64,000 nucleotides of DNA, from the NCBI GenBank assembly GCA_049975345.1, contig JBNGDP010000002.1:31667-95666 (forward strand), read 5' to 3'. Below the pieces are notes generated by a model. That model made no database searches. It saw nothing but the letters and a program-made list of their open reading frames with translations, and had not been told where the DNA came from. The position numbers and the translations under genes were made by a program. The DNA is from Oceanipulchritudo sp049975345 (GTDB taxonomy: Bacteria > Verrucomicrobiota > Verrucomicrobiia > Opitutales > Oceanipulchritudinaceae). Positions 36,316 through 45,192 of the stretch are shown piece after piece (position 1 is the first letter of the stretch; every line of letters starts with the position of its first letter).

Positions 36316-36775
36316 CCGAGATTTTCTTCACGGTACCCGATTTGGGGGCCATGATCTCGTTCTCCATCTTCATTGCGTCGAGGATGACCAGCGGCGCCCC
36401 CGCGTCGACGGACTGGCCCTCGTGGACAAAGACATCCACGATCTGGCCGGGCAGGTTGGCCCGGACCTCCCCGCTGATCTCCCGTTCCGGCAAGGGGGGG
36501 CGGAACCGTGTCGAGGCCACCTTGAAGATTTCCACGTCGAAGGGAACCCCCTTCAGGCGGACCCGCACCGGCATGCCGTCCCCGCGCCTCTCCACCTCGA
36601 TGGGACAGACCTTGTGGTCGACCATGAGGGTCTTGATGGTCCCGTCCTCCTGCACCTTGCGGATCTGCACCGCGTAGTTGCGCTTGTCGACGACGATGTC
36701 GAAGGGCTTGCTGGTGTCGGCCTTCCGGTCGATGGTGACGGCGTGTTTCTTTTCGCAGTAGACGACGTAGTTCAT
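36263..36775 (-). CDS. Biotin carboxyl carrier protein of an acyl-CoA carboxylase
   Basis: In this 170-aa protein the C-terminal about 75 residues form a biotinyl domain. The biotinylation site is DAMKM with Lys136, flanked by PGQIVDVFVHEGQSV and PKSGTVKKISVKPG. The N-terminal half is beta-rich and resembles the BT-type linker of acyl-CoA carboxylase alpha chains, here split off as a separate subunit. It starts in a 4-bp ATGA overlap with the biotin carboxylase gene. It carries the carboxyl group between carboxylase and carboxyltransferase subunits. The 3' end overlaps the araC-type gene. Confidence 0.88.
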   Translation of the reverse strand: MNYVVYCEKKHAVTIDRKADTSKPFDIVVDKRNYAVQIRKVQEDGTIKTLMVDHKVCPIEVERRGDGMPVRVRLKGVPFDVEIFKVASTRFRPPLPEREISGEVRANLPGQIVDVFVHEGQSVDAGAPLVILDAMKMENEIMAPKSGTVKKISVKPGQILAKGDLILEIG

Positions 36776-38304
36776 AGCGAGCGGCGGTTCTTGCGTGGAC
36801 GAAGCCAGCGGGTGGCGGCCCCGAGGACCGACTCGGACCCGCGCTCCGTATCGAAAACTTCCATACGCTTGAGGGTTTCGCCGTCCCGGTGCAATGCCAG
36901 GGCGGCGACCAGAGAGGCGATTTCAAAATCATTGCCGGTCTTCAGGCTGTTGACCAGGTGAGCCCGCTTTTCGGCCGTGGCGATATCCTCCGGGGTCAGG
37001 GTCCCGTCCAGCAAGGCCTCGGACCGGAGAACGCCGCGCATCAGGGGGATGTTGGTCCGCACGCCCTCGACGAAAAACTCATCGAGGGTGATGCCCATCT
37101 TCAGGATGGCGTCCTCGCGCGTGCGGCCGCGGGCCAGCAGCTTGGCCACCATGGGGTCGTAGAACGGCGAAATGCTGGCCCCGCTGAAGATCGAGGTCTG
37201 CATGTACACCTCCTCGCCGAAGGGAAGATAGAGCCGGTCCACGATGCCCGGCGAGGGGGCGAAGTTGTTTTCCGGATCCTCCGCATAGATGTAGGTGGCG
37301 ATGACGTGCTGCCTGCGCGGGAGGTTTCCCGCGGCGATCTCGAGGGGCTCGCCGGAAAGGAGCCGGATCTGCTCCTTGAGCAGGTCGACCCCGGTGAGGA
37401 GGGTCGTGGCGGTGTGCGAGGGCTGGATGTAGCCGTTGATCTCCAGGAAATTGGGCTGGTCGTCCTTGATGAGAAACTCGACCGATGCGAACCCGAAAAT
37501 GCCGAGGCGTTCGCACAGCACGCGCACTTCCGACTGCAACCGGGCGCGCATGTCCGGATCCAGGTGCGGGGCCGGCGTCTCCAGAAGGAGTTTCTGGAAG
37601 CGCCGCTGCAGGGGACATTCGAGCTCGGGGAAGACGATGGTCCGCCCGGCCTCATCCCGCAGGACCGGGAATTCCAGCAAGCGGGCGTTGGAGACATATT
37701 CCTCAAGGAACACCTCCGGGGAGTTCATGAGGAACTTCCCGCAGGTGGACTGCACGTGCTCGAAGGCGGTTTCCAGCCGCCGCATGTCGCGGATGACCCG
37801 CATGCCGATGCCTCCGTATCCGTGTGAGGCCTTCATTACCACGGGAAAGCCCAGGCCCTCGGCGGCCGACTCGAGCTTCTCGCGGTCGCTGAACATGGCC
37901 GACCCCTTCAGGACGGGGAGGCCCGCCCGCTTGGCGGCCTCCTTGACAAGGTACTTGTTGGACAGGTTGAACCGCCCGTCGACACGGGGGGAGATCAGGA
38001 CAATCCCGCGGCGTTCGAGCTCCCGGGCGAACTTCGCGTTCTGGGCGAGAAAACCGTACCCGGGGTGCACCGCGTCGACCCCCAGTTCCTCGGCAAGGCC
38101 CACGATCTGCTCGAGGTCCAGGTAGGGGCGCAGCCGTGTGTCGCGAAGTTTGAGCTCATAGGCCTCGTCGGCGTTGCGGACCCCGGCGCTGTCGCGGTCC
38201 TCCTCCTCGAAGACGGTCACAGCGGTCGCCCCCAGTTCCTTGACCGCGCGAACGCAGTTGGCCTGGATGAGGCCGCGGTTGGCAATCAGTATGCGCTTGA
38301 ACAT
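36772..38304 (-). CDS. Divergent biotin carboxylase-like ATP-grasp protein
   Basis: This protein of about 510 aa has the biotin carboxylase fold throughout (KRILIANRGLIQ, then HPGYGFLAQNAKFA, QRRFQKLLLETPAP, FYDPMVAKLLARGRTREDA). Key residues differ from E. coli AccC as I recall it. The motif NTRIQVEHPVTE is NGYIQPSHTATT here, losing Arg292 and the Glu296 base. ECRINAEDP is ATYIYAEDP, losing Arg338. The glycine-rich ATP loop reads SHGYGGIGM in place of SGGGGGRGM. The ATP-site lysines corresponding to Lys116 and Lys159 remain. It may be a diverged subfamily with altered chemistry or a pseudo-enzyme. The upstream frame to 38454 runs into the carboxyltransferase gene; ATG 38304 starts the fold. 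Confidence 0.85.
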   Translation of the reverse strand: MFKRILIANRGLIQANCVRAVKELGATAVTVFEEEDRDSAGVRNADEAYELKLRDTRLRPYLDLEQIVGLAEELGVDAVHPGYGFLAQNAKFARELERRGIVLISPRVDGRFNLSNKYLVKEAAKRAGLPVLKGSAMFSDREKLESAAEGLGFPVVMKASHGYGGIGMRVIRDMRRLETAFEHVQSTCGKFLMNSPEVFLEEYVSNARLLEFPVLRDEAGRTIVFPELECPLQRRFQKLLLETPAPHLDPDMRARLQSEVRVLCERLGIFGFASVEFLIKDDQPNFLEINGYIQPSHTATTLLTGVDLLKEQIRLLSGEPLEIAAGNLPRRQHVIATYIYAEDPENNFAPSPGIVDRLYLPFGEEVYMQTSIFSGASISPFYDPMVAKLLARGRTREDAILKMGITLDEFFVEGVRTNIPLMRGVLRSEALLDGTLTPEDIATAEKRAHLVNSLKTGNDFEIASLVAALALHRDGETLKRMEVFDTERGSESVLGAATRWLRPRKNRRSL

Positions 38305-38329
38305 GATAAATGCGGTTCGGGCGTTGGAA

Positions 38330-39913
38330 TCATAGGGGAATGTTCCCGTGCTTGCGGCGCGGGCGTTCGACCTGCTTGTCGCTGAGCGACCAGAGATACT
38401 GGCGGATGACACCCGCGGTTTCTCCCGGCTCGATGACGTCATCCAGATAGCCAAGCGAGGCGGCCATGCGGGGATTGGCGAAGGTCTCGATGTATTCGGC
38501 CTCCCTGACCTTCGCCGCCTCCTCGGGATTGTCGCTGGCGGCGATTTCCTTGCGGAAGATGACGTTGACGGCCCCTTTGGGTCCCATGACCGCGATCTCC
38601 GCCCCCGGCCAGGCCACCACCATGTCCGCCCCGAGATGTTTCGAGCACATGCAGATGTAGGCCCCCCCGTAGGCCTTGCGCAGGATCACCGTGAGTTTGG
38701 GAACGGTGGCCTCGCTGTAGGCGTACAGGAGCTTCGCCCCGTGCCGGATGATTCCCGAATATTCCTGGTCCACGCCGGGAAGGAAGCCCGGCACGTCGAC
38801 AAGGGTCAGCAGCGGGATGTTGAAGGCGTCGCAGAAGCGGACGAAACGGGCGGCCTTGTCGGAGGCGTTCACGTCGATGCAGCCGGCGAGGTGCTTCGGG
38901 TTGTTGGCGACGATTCCTGTACTGATGCCATCGATACGACAGAATCCGATCACGATGTTCGGGGCGTACTGCGCCTGCAACTCGAGGAAGGAATGGGCGT
39001 CCACCAGCTGCTCGATCACGTCGTGAATGGCGTATCCCTTGTTCGGGTTCGCGGGAACGAGGTCCTCGAGGACGCCTTCCCTCGGGCTGATCCGGTTCAC
39101 CGGGGGAATGACCGGCGGGGGCTCCTGGTTGCTGGGCGGAATGTAGGTCAGCAGTTTCGCCACCCAGTTCAAGGTGGCCTCGTCGTCCTCGCCGATGTAG
39201 CTGGCCACGCCGGAGCGGGCCATGTGGATGTCCGGCCCGCCGAGGTCCTCCTTGCTGACTTCCTCCCCGGTCACGGTCTTGATGACGTCGGGACCGGTGA
39301 TGAACATGTTGGAGGTCCCCTTGACCATGGCCACGAAATCCGTGATGCCGGGGGAGTAGACGGCGCCGCCGGCGCACGGCCCCATGATGACGCTGATTTG
39401 CGGGATCACTCCGGAAGCGCGGGTGTTGCGGAAAAAGATCTCCCCGTAGCCGCAGAGGGAGCCGATCCCCTCCTGGATGCGCGCCCCGCCGCTGTCGTTC
39501 AACATCACGATCGGCGCTCCCGCGGCAATCGCCCGGTCCATGATGTCGGCCACCTTCTTCCCGTGCATTTCCCCGAGCGAGCCACCGAGAACGCTGAAAT
39601 CCTGGGCCGCTATGTACACCAGGTCCCCGTTGACCCGGCCAAAGCCGGTCACCACCCCGTCGCCGGCCACCTTCTTTTTCCCGAGGCCGAAATGCTCGTT
39701 GCGCAATTCAACGAAACCGCCCACTTGCACGAAGGTCCCCTCGTCAAAAAGGTATTCGATCCGCTCCCAGACCGTCATTTTTCCGCGATCCCGCTGCGCC
39801 TCGAGGCGCGCTTCCCCGCCCCCCAGTTTCATCCGTTCCTTGGTCTGGCGCAGGGCCATGACGCGTTCCGCACCCGTGCTGCCGCCCGGCTGTTCCTTCT
39901 CCCCGTTATCCAT
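38330..39913 (-). CDS. Acyl-CoA carboxylase carboxyltransferase (beta) subunit
   Basis: This 527-aa subunit transfers the carboxyl group from biotin to an acyl-CoA such as propionyl-CoA or a longer chain. Two crotonase-like halves are visible. The N-half has MLNDSGGARIQEG and IMGPCAGGAVYSPGITDF; the C-half has TLVDVPGFLPGVDQE and RKAYGGAYICMCSK. The oxyanion glycine pairs are intact, so unlike its partner it looks fully catalytic. It is the first gene of the carboxylase operon (carboxyltransferase, carboxylase, carrier), with an AT-rich upstream region that probably holds the promoter. Substrate cannot be set without structural comparison. Confidence 0.92.
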   Translation of the reverse strand: MDNGEKEQPGGSTGAERVMALRQTKERMKLGGGEARLEAQRDRGKMTVWERIEYLFDEGTFVQVGGFVELRNEHFGLGKKKVAGDGVVTGFGRVNGDLVYIAAQDFSVLGGSLGEMHGKKVADIMDRAIAAGAPIVMLNDSGGARIQEGIGSLCGYGEIFFRNTRASGVIPQISVIMGPCAGGAVYSPGITDFVAMVKGTSNMFITGPDVIKTVTGEEVSKEDLGGPDIHMARSGVASYIGEDDEATLNWVAKLLTYIPPSNQEPPPVIPPVNRISPREGVLEDLVPANPNKGYAIHDVIEQLVDAHSFLELQAQYAPNIVIGFCRIDGISTGIVANNPKHLAGCIDVNASDKAARFVRFCDAFNIPLLTLVDVPGFLPGVDQEYSGIIRHGAKLLYAYSEATVPKLTVILRKAYGGAYICMCSKHLGADMVVAWPGAEIAVMGPKGAVNVIFRKEIAASDNPEEAAKVREAEYIETFANPRMAASLGYLDDVIEPGETAGVIRQYLWSLSDKQVERPRRKHGNIPL

Positions 39914-39997
39914 AAGAATAATTAATAAATTGTTACAGCACTGTGAAATTATTTAATGGACGGTTCAAGCCAATTTCCGATCCCGGGCCGTTTCGGG

Positions 39998-41185
39998 TCA
40001 AAACCAGGCCTTGAGCCATAGATAGAGGCGGTCCGGATCAGGGCCCGCTTCGGGGAAACCGGGGATACGGAGCCCGCCAAACTCGGTTCCCGGGCCGCCG
40101 AGGGCGGTGGCCCCGCCGAGGGTGAACTCCATGTCCTGGCGGAAATTCCAGATCAGGCGGGGCAGGACAACCGCGGAGGGATCCTGCAGGTTTAGGACGG
40201 CCGAGAGATGGAGATTCACAAGCGGATGGAGCTCAATTTGCAGGGACGGAGCGAGGTAGGCCCGTCCGAGGGTGAAAACTTCCCCCCGGGCCAGGCGCAC
40301 CAGCAGGAGGGGTTCGCCGGCCAGGCCCGCGTAGTCCGGGGAACCGATTGTATTGTAGTGGAATTCCAGCGAACCGTAATAATTTAATCCATCCCAGTTC
40401 CATGAATAGTCGATGTTGGCAACCGTACTGAAGAGGTGATGATCCCCTTCGGCAAAGGTAAGAATGGCATCCCATCGCCAGACCGCATTGCCAAGGTAGC
40501 CGATCCGGCCCAGACCGACCACCGCCTCATCAAAATGCCAGGCGGCAAGGAAATCCCACTCCCCCTCTCCGGCGAAGAGGTGCCCCTTCAGGGCCAGCGA
40601 GCTTTGCTTCGCCTGCAGGGAACCCGTGACGGGATCCCGCCTTGGAACCAGCAGGAGCTGCCAGCCGGTATGCCCGTTCCAGGATGCCGGATGCAGGGAA
40701 AGCAGGACCAGGTCGTCCCCAAGTTTGTAGTCCCGCTCGACATCCGTCGGGGCGAAGGGATTGAAGAGATCGATGGGATTAAAGACGATTCCATTGCCCC
40801 ATGTGATGGCTTCGCGGCCCAAGGTCAGGGTCCCCCAATCCGCCGTGTACTGGTAGTTCAAGCGGTCGAGGCGGTGGCAGGCCAGCCGGTCATCGTCATC
40901 ATGCCAGGCACCGGTCAAGTCGAACAGGCGGCTGGCGTCGCCGGGCGGAAACGCCACCTGGCCGAGGAGCACAGCCGCCTCGTAGTGGAGGAGAAATAGA
41001 TGCGCGTCGCCAGGCCTGATTTCCGGCATGAGCCGCAACTCGGCGGAACCCTCCCAGTCCGAATCCGCATGACCCCCGCGCAGGTTGAACTGTCCGGAGC
41101 ATTGGTAATCCATGCCTTGCGCCGCCACGGCATGGACCAAAAACGCGACGGCTGCTGCCAGAGCGCCCTTATCCTTTCTGCTCAT
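39998..41185 (-). CDS. Outer-membrane beta-barrel protein (DUF1302-like)
   Basis: This exported protein of about 395 aa has a signal peptide (MSRKDKGALAAAVAFLVHAV, cleavage near AAQ). Alternating amphipathic strands then run to a terminal aromatic residue (YLWLKAWF), as in outer-membrane beta-barrels. The segment LGREAITWGNGIVFNPIDLFNPF resembles the conserved core of DUF1302/porin-like barrels. Its ATG (41185) lies inside the end of the upstream ATPase gene (17-bp overlap), with GGAAAGG about 9 nt before it. It is the last gene of the LolCDE-like operon and a plausible outer-membrane partner of that exporter. Confidence 0.78.
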   Translation of the reverse strand: MSRKDKGALAAAVAFLVHAVAAQGMDYQCSGQFNLRGGHADSDWEGSAELRLMPEIRPGDAHLFLLHYEAAVLLGQVAFPPGDASRLFDLTGAWHDDDDRLACHRLDRLNYQYTADWGTLTLGREAITWGNGIVFNPIDLFNPFAPTDVERDYKLGDDLVLLSLHPASWNGHTGWQLLLVPRRDPVTGSLQAKQSSLALKGHLFAGEGEWDFLAAWHFDEAVVGLGRIGYLGNAVWRWDAILTFAEGDHHLFSTVANIDYSWNWDGLNYYGSLEFHYNTIGSPDYAGLAGEPLLLVRLARGEVFTLGRAYLAPSLQIELHPLVNLHLSAVLNLQDPSAVVLPRLIWNFRQDMEFTLGGATALGGPGTEFGGLRIPGFPEAGPDPDRLYLWLKAWF

Positions 41186-41858
41186 CCTTGTGGACCTTTC
41201 CATCCCGCAGGGTGACGATCCGCCGGGCGCATTCCATGACGCGTGTGTCGTGGGTGGAAAAGACGAAGGTGACCCCGTGGCGCTCGTTCATCTTCTGCAT
41301 GATGTGGAGGAGGCTGCGGGCCGTCTGGCTGTCCAGGTTGGCGGTCGGCTCGTCGGCGAGGATGATATCCGGCTCGGTGACGAGGGCGCGGGCCACGGCA
41401 ACGCGCTGCTGCTGGCCGCCGGACATCTCGTGCGGGCGCCGGTCGATCATTTCCCCGAGGCCGACCTCGTCGAGAATCGAGCGGGCCCGCTGCCCGCGCT
41501 CCTTTCCGGAAACCCCCTGCAGGAGCATGATGTACTCGACATTTTCGAGTGCCGAAAGGACCGGAATCAGGTTGTAGGCCTGGAAAATGAACCCGATGTG
41601 GCGCAGGCGCAACTCCGTCTTTTCCCGGTTGCCCAGCCCGGAAAGTTTGTAGTCATTAATGGTGACATCCCCCTCGTCGAACCGGTCAAGCCCCCCGATG
41701 AGGTTCAGAAGCGTGGTCTTGCCGGACCCGGACGGCCCGGCCAGGGCGGTGAATTCACCGTTTTCGACATTCAGATCGACCCCCCGCAGGGCGTGCACCT
41801 CGATCTCACCCTGATGGTAGATTTTGTGCAGGTTCTGACACCGTACAATCGCCTTCAT
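41169..41858 (-). CDS. ABC transporter ATP-binding protein, LolD type
   Basis: This ATPase of about 229 aa has Walker A GPSGSGKTT, the LolD/MacB-type NLIGGLDRFDEG, signature MSGGQQQRVAVARAL, Walker B IILADEPTANLD and H-loop STHDTR. The ATG at 41858 has a GGAAG site 8 nt upstream and follows the permease stop by 11 bp; the longer frame to 42080 lies inside the permease. It presumably powers the two FtsX-type permeases upstream, giving a LolCDE-like machine. Confidence 0.9.
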   Translation of the reverse strand: MKAIVRCQNLHKIYHQGEIEVHALRGVDLNVENGEFTALAGPSGSGKTTLLNLIGGLDRFDEGDVTINDYKLSGLGNREKTELRLRHIGFIFQAYNLIPVLSALENVEYIMLLQGVSGKERGQRARSILDEVGLGEMIDRRPHEMSGGQQQRVAVARALVTEPDIILADEPTANLDSQTARSLLHIMQKMNERHGVTFVFSTHDTRVMECARRIVTLRDGKVHKDEQKG

Positions 41859-41869
41859 ATCGTCGCTTC

Positions 41870-43102
41870 CTATTTGAAATGGGCCATGGCCTCCACGGGC
41901 GTGAACCGGGAGGCCTTGACCGCGGGATACAGGCTGACCAGGATCCCCAGGACAAAGACCAGCGCGTTGAAGAGGAGAAAGTCTCGTATCTGGATTTCCG
42001 GATACACCATCCGGGACATGCCCAGCATCTCGGTGGAGCCGGAGAAGGCGGCCAGGTCGATGCCCTGCACGTTCAACCACCAGACCGCCAGCAGGGCGAG
42101 GACATCACCGATGGCAAGGCCCACCAACAACAGCATCGACGATTCCAGCAGCACGCCGGTGACGATGCGGAAGGGCGTGGTGCCGAGGGCCCGCACCAGC
42201 CCGAATTCACGAATGCGCTCGTAGACGGCCATCAGGAGCGTGTTGACCAGTCCGAAGCCCATGGCCAGGAACACCACGACGCCCCAAAGATAGGAAAAAT
42301 AATCCCAGATCCGGATGTAGGCGGTGACCAGCGGAGTACGATCCTGCCACCGCGTGACGGCATATTCCGACGCGTCGAGGCGCTCCTTCAACAACGCGGC
42401 CACGGGTTCCGTCTGTTCGATGTCCGGCAGGAGGATGGAAACCTCGGAGATGCCCTCCCCCATCTTCAGGAACTGCTGCACGACCGGTTGTTCGGCAAAG
42501 GCGAAGCCGGTCTCGCTGGATTCGAGAAAGGTGTCGAAGGTGCCCGTGATCCGGAAGGCCATCGAGGCGATTTCCCCGGTGCTGTCCTGTGCCATCAGGA
42601 TCAGCTTGTTGCCGATCTTCGTCTCAAAATCCGCAAGCAGTTTCTTCCCGACAAGAATTCCGTTCTCCGGCCCCTCTCCCGGCATCTCCCCTTCAAGGAC
42701 GGCGTCCTTCAGGAAGGTCATCTCCATCTCCCTGGCAAGGTCGGACCCGACGAGGACAAAACCGCCTGCATGACGGGCGTTGCTGGCCGCCACATTCAGG
42801 CGGACCCGGGCAACAAAGAGGGCTCCCCCGGGGAGGGTGTCCGCGAGAACATCCTCCAACTCCCCGGCGCGGGGAATTCTGTTTTCAATGGCGGGATCAT
42901 CCAGGTACCCGGGATGGTGGATCTGCACGTGCCCGGTCAGGTTGGCCAGGGAATTGTCGAGCATGCTCCGGACCATTCCCCACATGGTCGCCCCCATGAA
43001 GAGCATCATCCAGATGCCCACGACGACGGAAACCAGAATGACGGCTGTGCGCCGCGGATTGCGCCAGAGGTTGCGCCAGGAGATGAGGAGTTGCCACTTC
43101 AT
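41870..43102 (-). CDS. ABC permease, LolC/LolE (FtsX) type, second copy
   Basis: This 410-aa permease has one N-terminal helix after MKWQLLISWRNLWRNPRRT. A periplasmic core of about 240 residues contains GILVGKKLLADFETKIGNKL. Three C-terminal helices follow, with the coupling helix MAVYERIREFGLVRALGTTP and end motif ASRFTPVEAMAHF. This is the LolC/LolE/MacB topology. Its start overlaps the stop of the first permease by 4 bp (ATGA). The two permeases are paralogues and probably form a heterodimer driven by the downstream ATPase. Confidence 0.87.
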   Translation of the reverse strand: MKWQLLISWRNLWRNPRRTAVILVSVVVGIWMMLFMGATMWGMVRSMLDNSLANLTGHVQIHHPGYLDDPAIENRIPRAGELEDVLADTLPGGALFVARVRLNVAASNARHAGGFVLVGSDLAREMEMTFLKDAVLEGEMPGEGPENGILVGKKLLADFETKIGNKLILMAQDSTGEIASMAFRITGTFDTFLESSETGFAFAEQPVVQQFLKMGEGISEVSILLPDIEQTEPVAALLKERLDASEYAVTRWQDRTPLVTAYIRIWDYFSYLWGVVVFLAMGFGLVNTLLMAVYERIREFGLVRALGTTPFRIVTGVLLESSMLLLVGLAIGDVLALLAVWWLNVQGIDLAAFSGSTEMLGMSRMVYPEIQIRDFLLFNALVFVLGILVSLYPAVKASRFTPVEAMAHFK

Positions 43103-44325
43103 TGGTCGTGCATCGCGTCGACGGGATTCAGGCGGAGCAGGCGGATGACCGGATAAACCGAGGAAAGGAGGGTCACCCCGAGAACCAGCACCGGGGCGAG
43201 CCAGATGATGAACCAGGAAAGCCGGGGATGGATGCGCTCGGGAAGCCCGAACTGGGCCAGCAGGCTCTCGGATTCGGGGATGACAAAACCGGTCTCCTGC
43301 GCATGCCAGGTGTACGCAAGGCCGACCAGCATGCCGAGGAGGATGCCGCAAAGGCCGAGAAAGGCCGTCTCGAGAAGAAGAATGCGCACCAGCTTTCCGC
43401 GGCTGCTCCCGATGGCGTTGAGAATCCCGAATTCATAGGACCGCTCCATGACCGCCATGAGAAAGGTGTTCATGATGCTGAAGGCCACGACGACAAGGAG
43501 CAGAAAATAAAAAATGTAGCCGCTGATCATGTCCAGCTGGATGCTCTGCTTTAGGCCCGGCAGCAGTTCGTCCCAGGTCATCACTTCGAGGTCCGGGTGT
43601 ACGGCGGCGATACGGGCCTGCAGCTTGCCGGCCACGGCCTCCACCTCGTCGAGGGAGCGGCAATTGACAACCACCCGGTGGACCCGCCCCTGCATGAAGA
43701 AAGTATCCTGGAAGATGCCGAGGGGAATCCGGGCAAGGGTGCGGTCGAGATCCGGTTGGCCGGACTCGGCGATTCCCCGGACCGTGAAGGCGTTGGCCGC
43801 CACCGATCCGTCATATCCCTGGCCGAGAAGGACGACCTCGTCACCGATCCCGACCTTCAGGTTGTCCGCCAGCTTTCTTCCCAGGAGGATTTCATTGCCC
43901 TCCCCGGAAAAATAGGATCCCTCCCGGATGATGGACCGGATCGTGCTCACCTCCGGCTCCCGGTCGATGTCCACCCCGACGACCATGACGCCGTAGGAAC
44001 GCTTGCCCGAATCAGCCAGGGCGAAGGCTTCCGCACGGCGGGTGAAGGCCTTGATGCCATCCATTCCCCCCGGAATTTCGAGGATGCCACCGGGATCCTC
44101 AATGGCCTTGCGGATGTCGTTGTTTTCCTGATACCCTTTATGCAGGACCTGCATTTCGCCTGTGGTTGTACTCACGGCCGCATGGATCATGGAATCGTAG
44201 GAGCCCACCTGCCAGGCGAACATGAACAGGAGCAGGGCGGTCGATAGCGCAAGGGCCAGGAGGGTCAGCACGCTGCGCCGGGTGTTGCGCCAGACGTTGC
44301 GCCAGGCTATTTTCGCGGTGATCAT
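43099..44325 (-). CDS. ABC permease, LolC/LolE (FtsX) type, first copy
   Basis: This 408-aa permease begins MITAKIAWRNVWRNTRRSV, with one helix at about 20-42. The periplasmic core contains NEILLGRKLADNLKVGIGDEV. The C-terminal helices carry MAVMERSYEFGILNAIGSSRG and the end motif LRLNPVDAMHDQ. It overlaps the LolA-like gene by 4 bp upstream (ATGA) and the second permease by 4 bp downstream, so translation of the whole set is coupled. Together with the LolA-like protein it suggests release of a lipid or lipoprotein cargo to a periplasmic carrier. Confidence 0.87.
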   Translation of the reverse strand: MITAKIAWRNVWRNTRRSVLTLLALALSTALLLFMFAWQVGSYDSMIHAAVSTTTGEMQVLHKGYQENNDIRKAIEDPGGILEIPGGMDGIKAFTRRAEAFALADSGKRSYGVMVVGVDIDREPEVSTIRSIIREGSYFSGEGNEILLGRKLADNLKVGIGDEVVLLGQGYDGSVAANAFTVRGIAESGQPDLDRTLARIPLGIFQDTFFMQGRVHRVVVNCRSLDEVEAVAGKLQARIAAVHPDLEVMTWDELLPGLKQSIQLDMISGYIFYFLLLVVVAFSIMNTFLMAVMERSYEFGILNAIGSSRGKLVRILLLETAFLGLCGILLGMLVGLAYTWHAQETGFVIPESESLLAQFGLPERIHPRLSWFIIWLAPVLVLGVTLLSSVYPVIRLLRLNPVDAMHDQ

Positions 44326-45104
44326 TCAAGGTCCGGGTTGGGCGGGTTGCGAAGGGCCCCCCGCGTGAAGTAGCGGTCCGGCAGGCTGTCCCTGAACTCG
44401 AGCTTCAGGTACTCGACCCTGGTGTAGTGATCCTCCTTGTCGGCCGGGCGCATGACCAGGAGGCGCGGATACAGCTTCCCGGAAATCATCTCGATCTGCT
44501 CGAAGCGGAGGGTCTTTACCCGTTCCCCGGCCTCGTCATGGAAAGCCTCCTCGAGGAAGACCAGGTCGTCGCGGATCTTCAGGATCTCCTTGCCCCAGAT
44601 CACGGGGGCCCCGGGAAGGGGCGTGCTTTCGACGATGTAGACGACATGCCCGTCCTGCTCCTCCTGCCCGAGGAGTTCATGGGTGTAGTCCTTGACAAGG
44701 GCGTCGGCCTTCGCGAGGTCGTTGTTCGAGAAGTCGGATCCCATCCACGACTGGGCCATCATGGATGGCGGCAGCTTGATGATGCGATTGACCTTGGGGT
44801 TGAAGGTCCACATCTCGTTGCCTTTCTTGAGGGTCCCGTTTCCCCGGTCCTTGGGCGGGTCCACGATCGTGAACAGGCTCTCCTCCTCCCCGATGGTCCA
44901 TGCATGCATCACCTGGGTGCGTTCCCATTCCGGACGGTGGATCGTCATCCGCACCTCCGCCACGGAGGCCTTGTCCCGGTAATACTCGAAGGCGTCCTGC
45001 ACGAGATCGGCGGCGCTGGGGAGTGTCCCCGTTTCACCCGCATAGCCAACCGCTCCCGCAAAAGATACCATTCCCGCCAGGCAAAGCATTTTTCCCGCAT
45101 CCAT
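44322..45104 (-). CDS. LolA-like outer-membrane lipoprotein-sorting protein
   Basis: This periplasmic protein of about 260 aa has signal peptide MDAGKMLCLAGMVSFAGAV. It is followed by the LolA-like half-barrel typical of the outer membrane lipoprotein-sorting family (RMTIHRPEWERTQVMHAW, MWTFNPKVNRIIKLPPSMM, SWMGSDFSNNDL). Such proteins have a hydrophobic groove that shields acyl chains. I chose ATG 45104 because GGGAAG precedes it and it gives a standard signal peptide; ATGs at 45122 and 45137 are alternatives. It lies directly before the LolC/E-like permeases with a 4-bp overlap. It is probably the periplasmic carrier or regulator of that exporter. Confidence 0.82.
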   Translation of the reverse strand: MDAGKMLCLAGMVSFAGAVGYAGETGTLPSAADLVQDAFEYYRDKASVAEVRMTIHRPEWERTQVMHAWTIGEEESLFTIVDPPKDRGNGTLKKGNEMWTFNPKVNRIIKLPPSMMAQSWMGSDFSNNDLAKADALVKDYTHELLGQEEQDGHVVYIVESTPLPGAPVIWGKEILKIRDDLVFLEEAFHDEAGERVKTLRFEQIEMISGKLYPRLLVMRPADKEDHYTRVEYLKLEFRDSLPDRYFTRGALRNPPNPDLE

Positions 45105-45192
45105 CCTGCTTCCCGTTCCCATGATGGCCACAGACATACACCTTGGGGCACCTAATGTCCAATCAATGCTGCGCCCCCCTCAGAGCTGGAAG

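Noticed and set aside
38348..39925. 525-codon open frame on the plus strand
   Set aside because: It is antisense to the carboxyltransferase subunit, which matches its family end to end.
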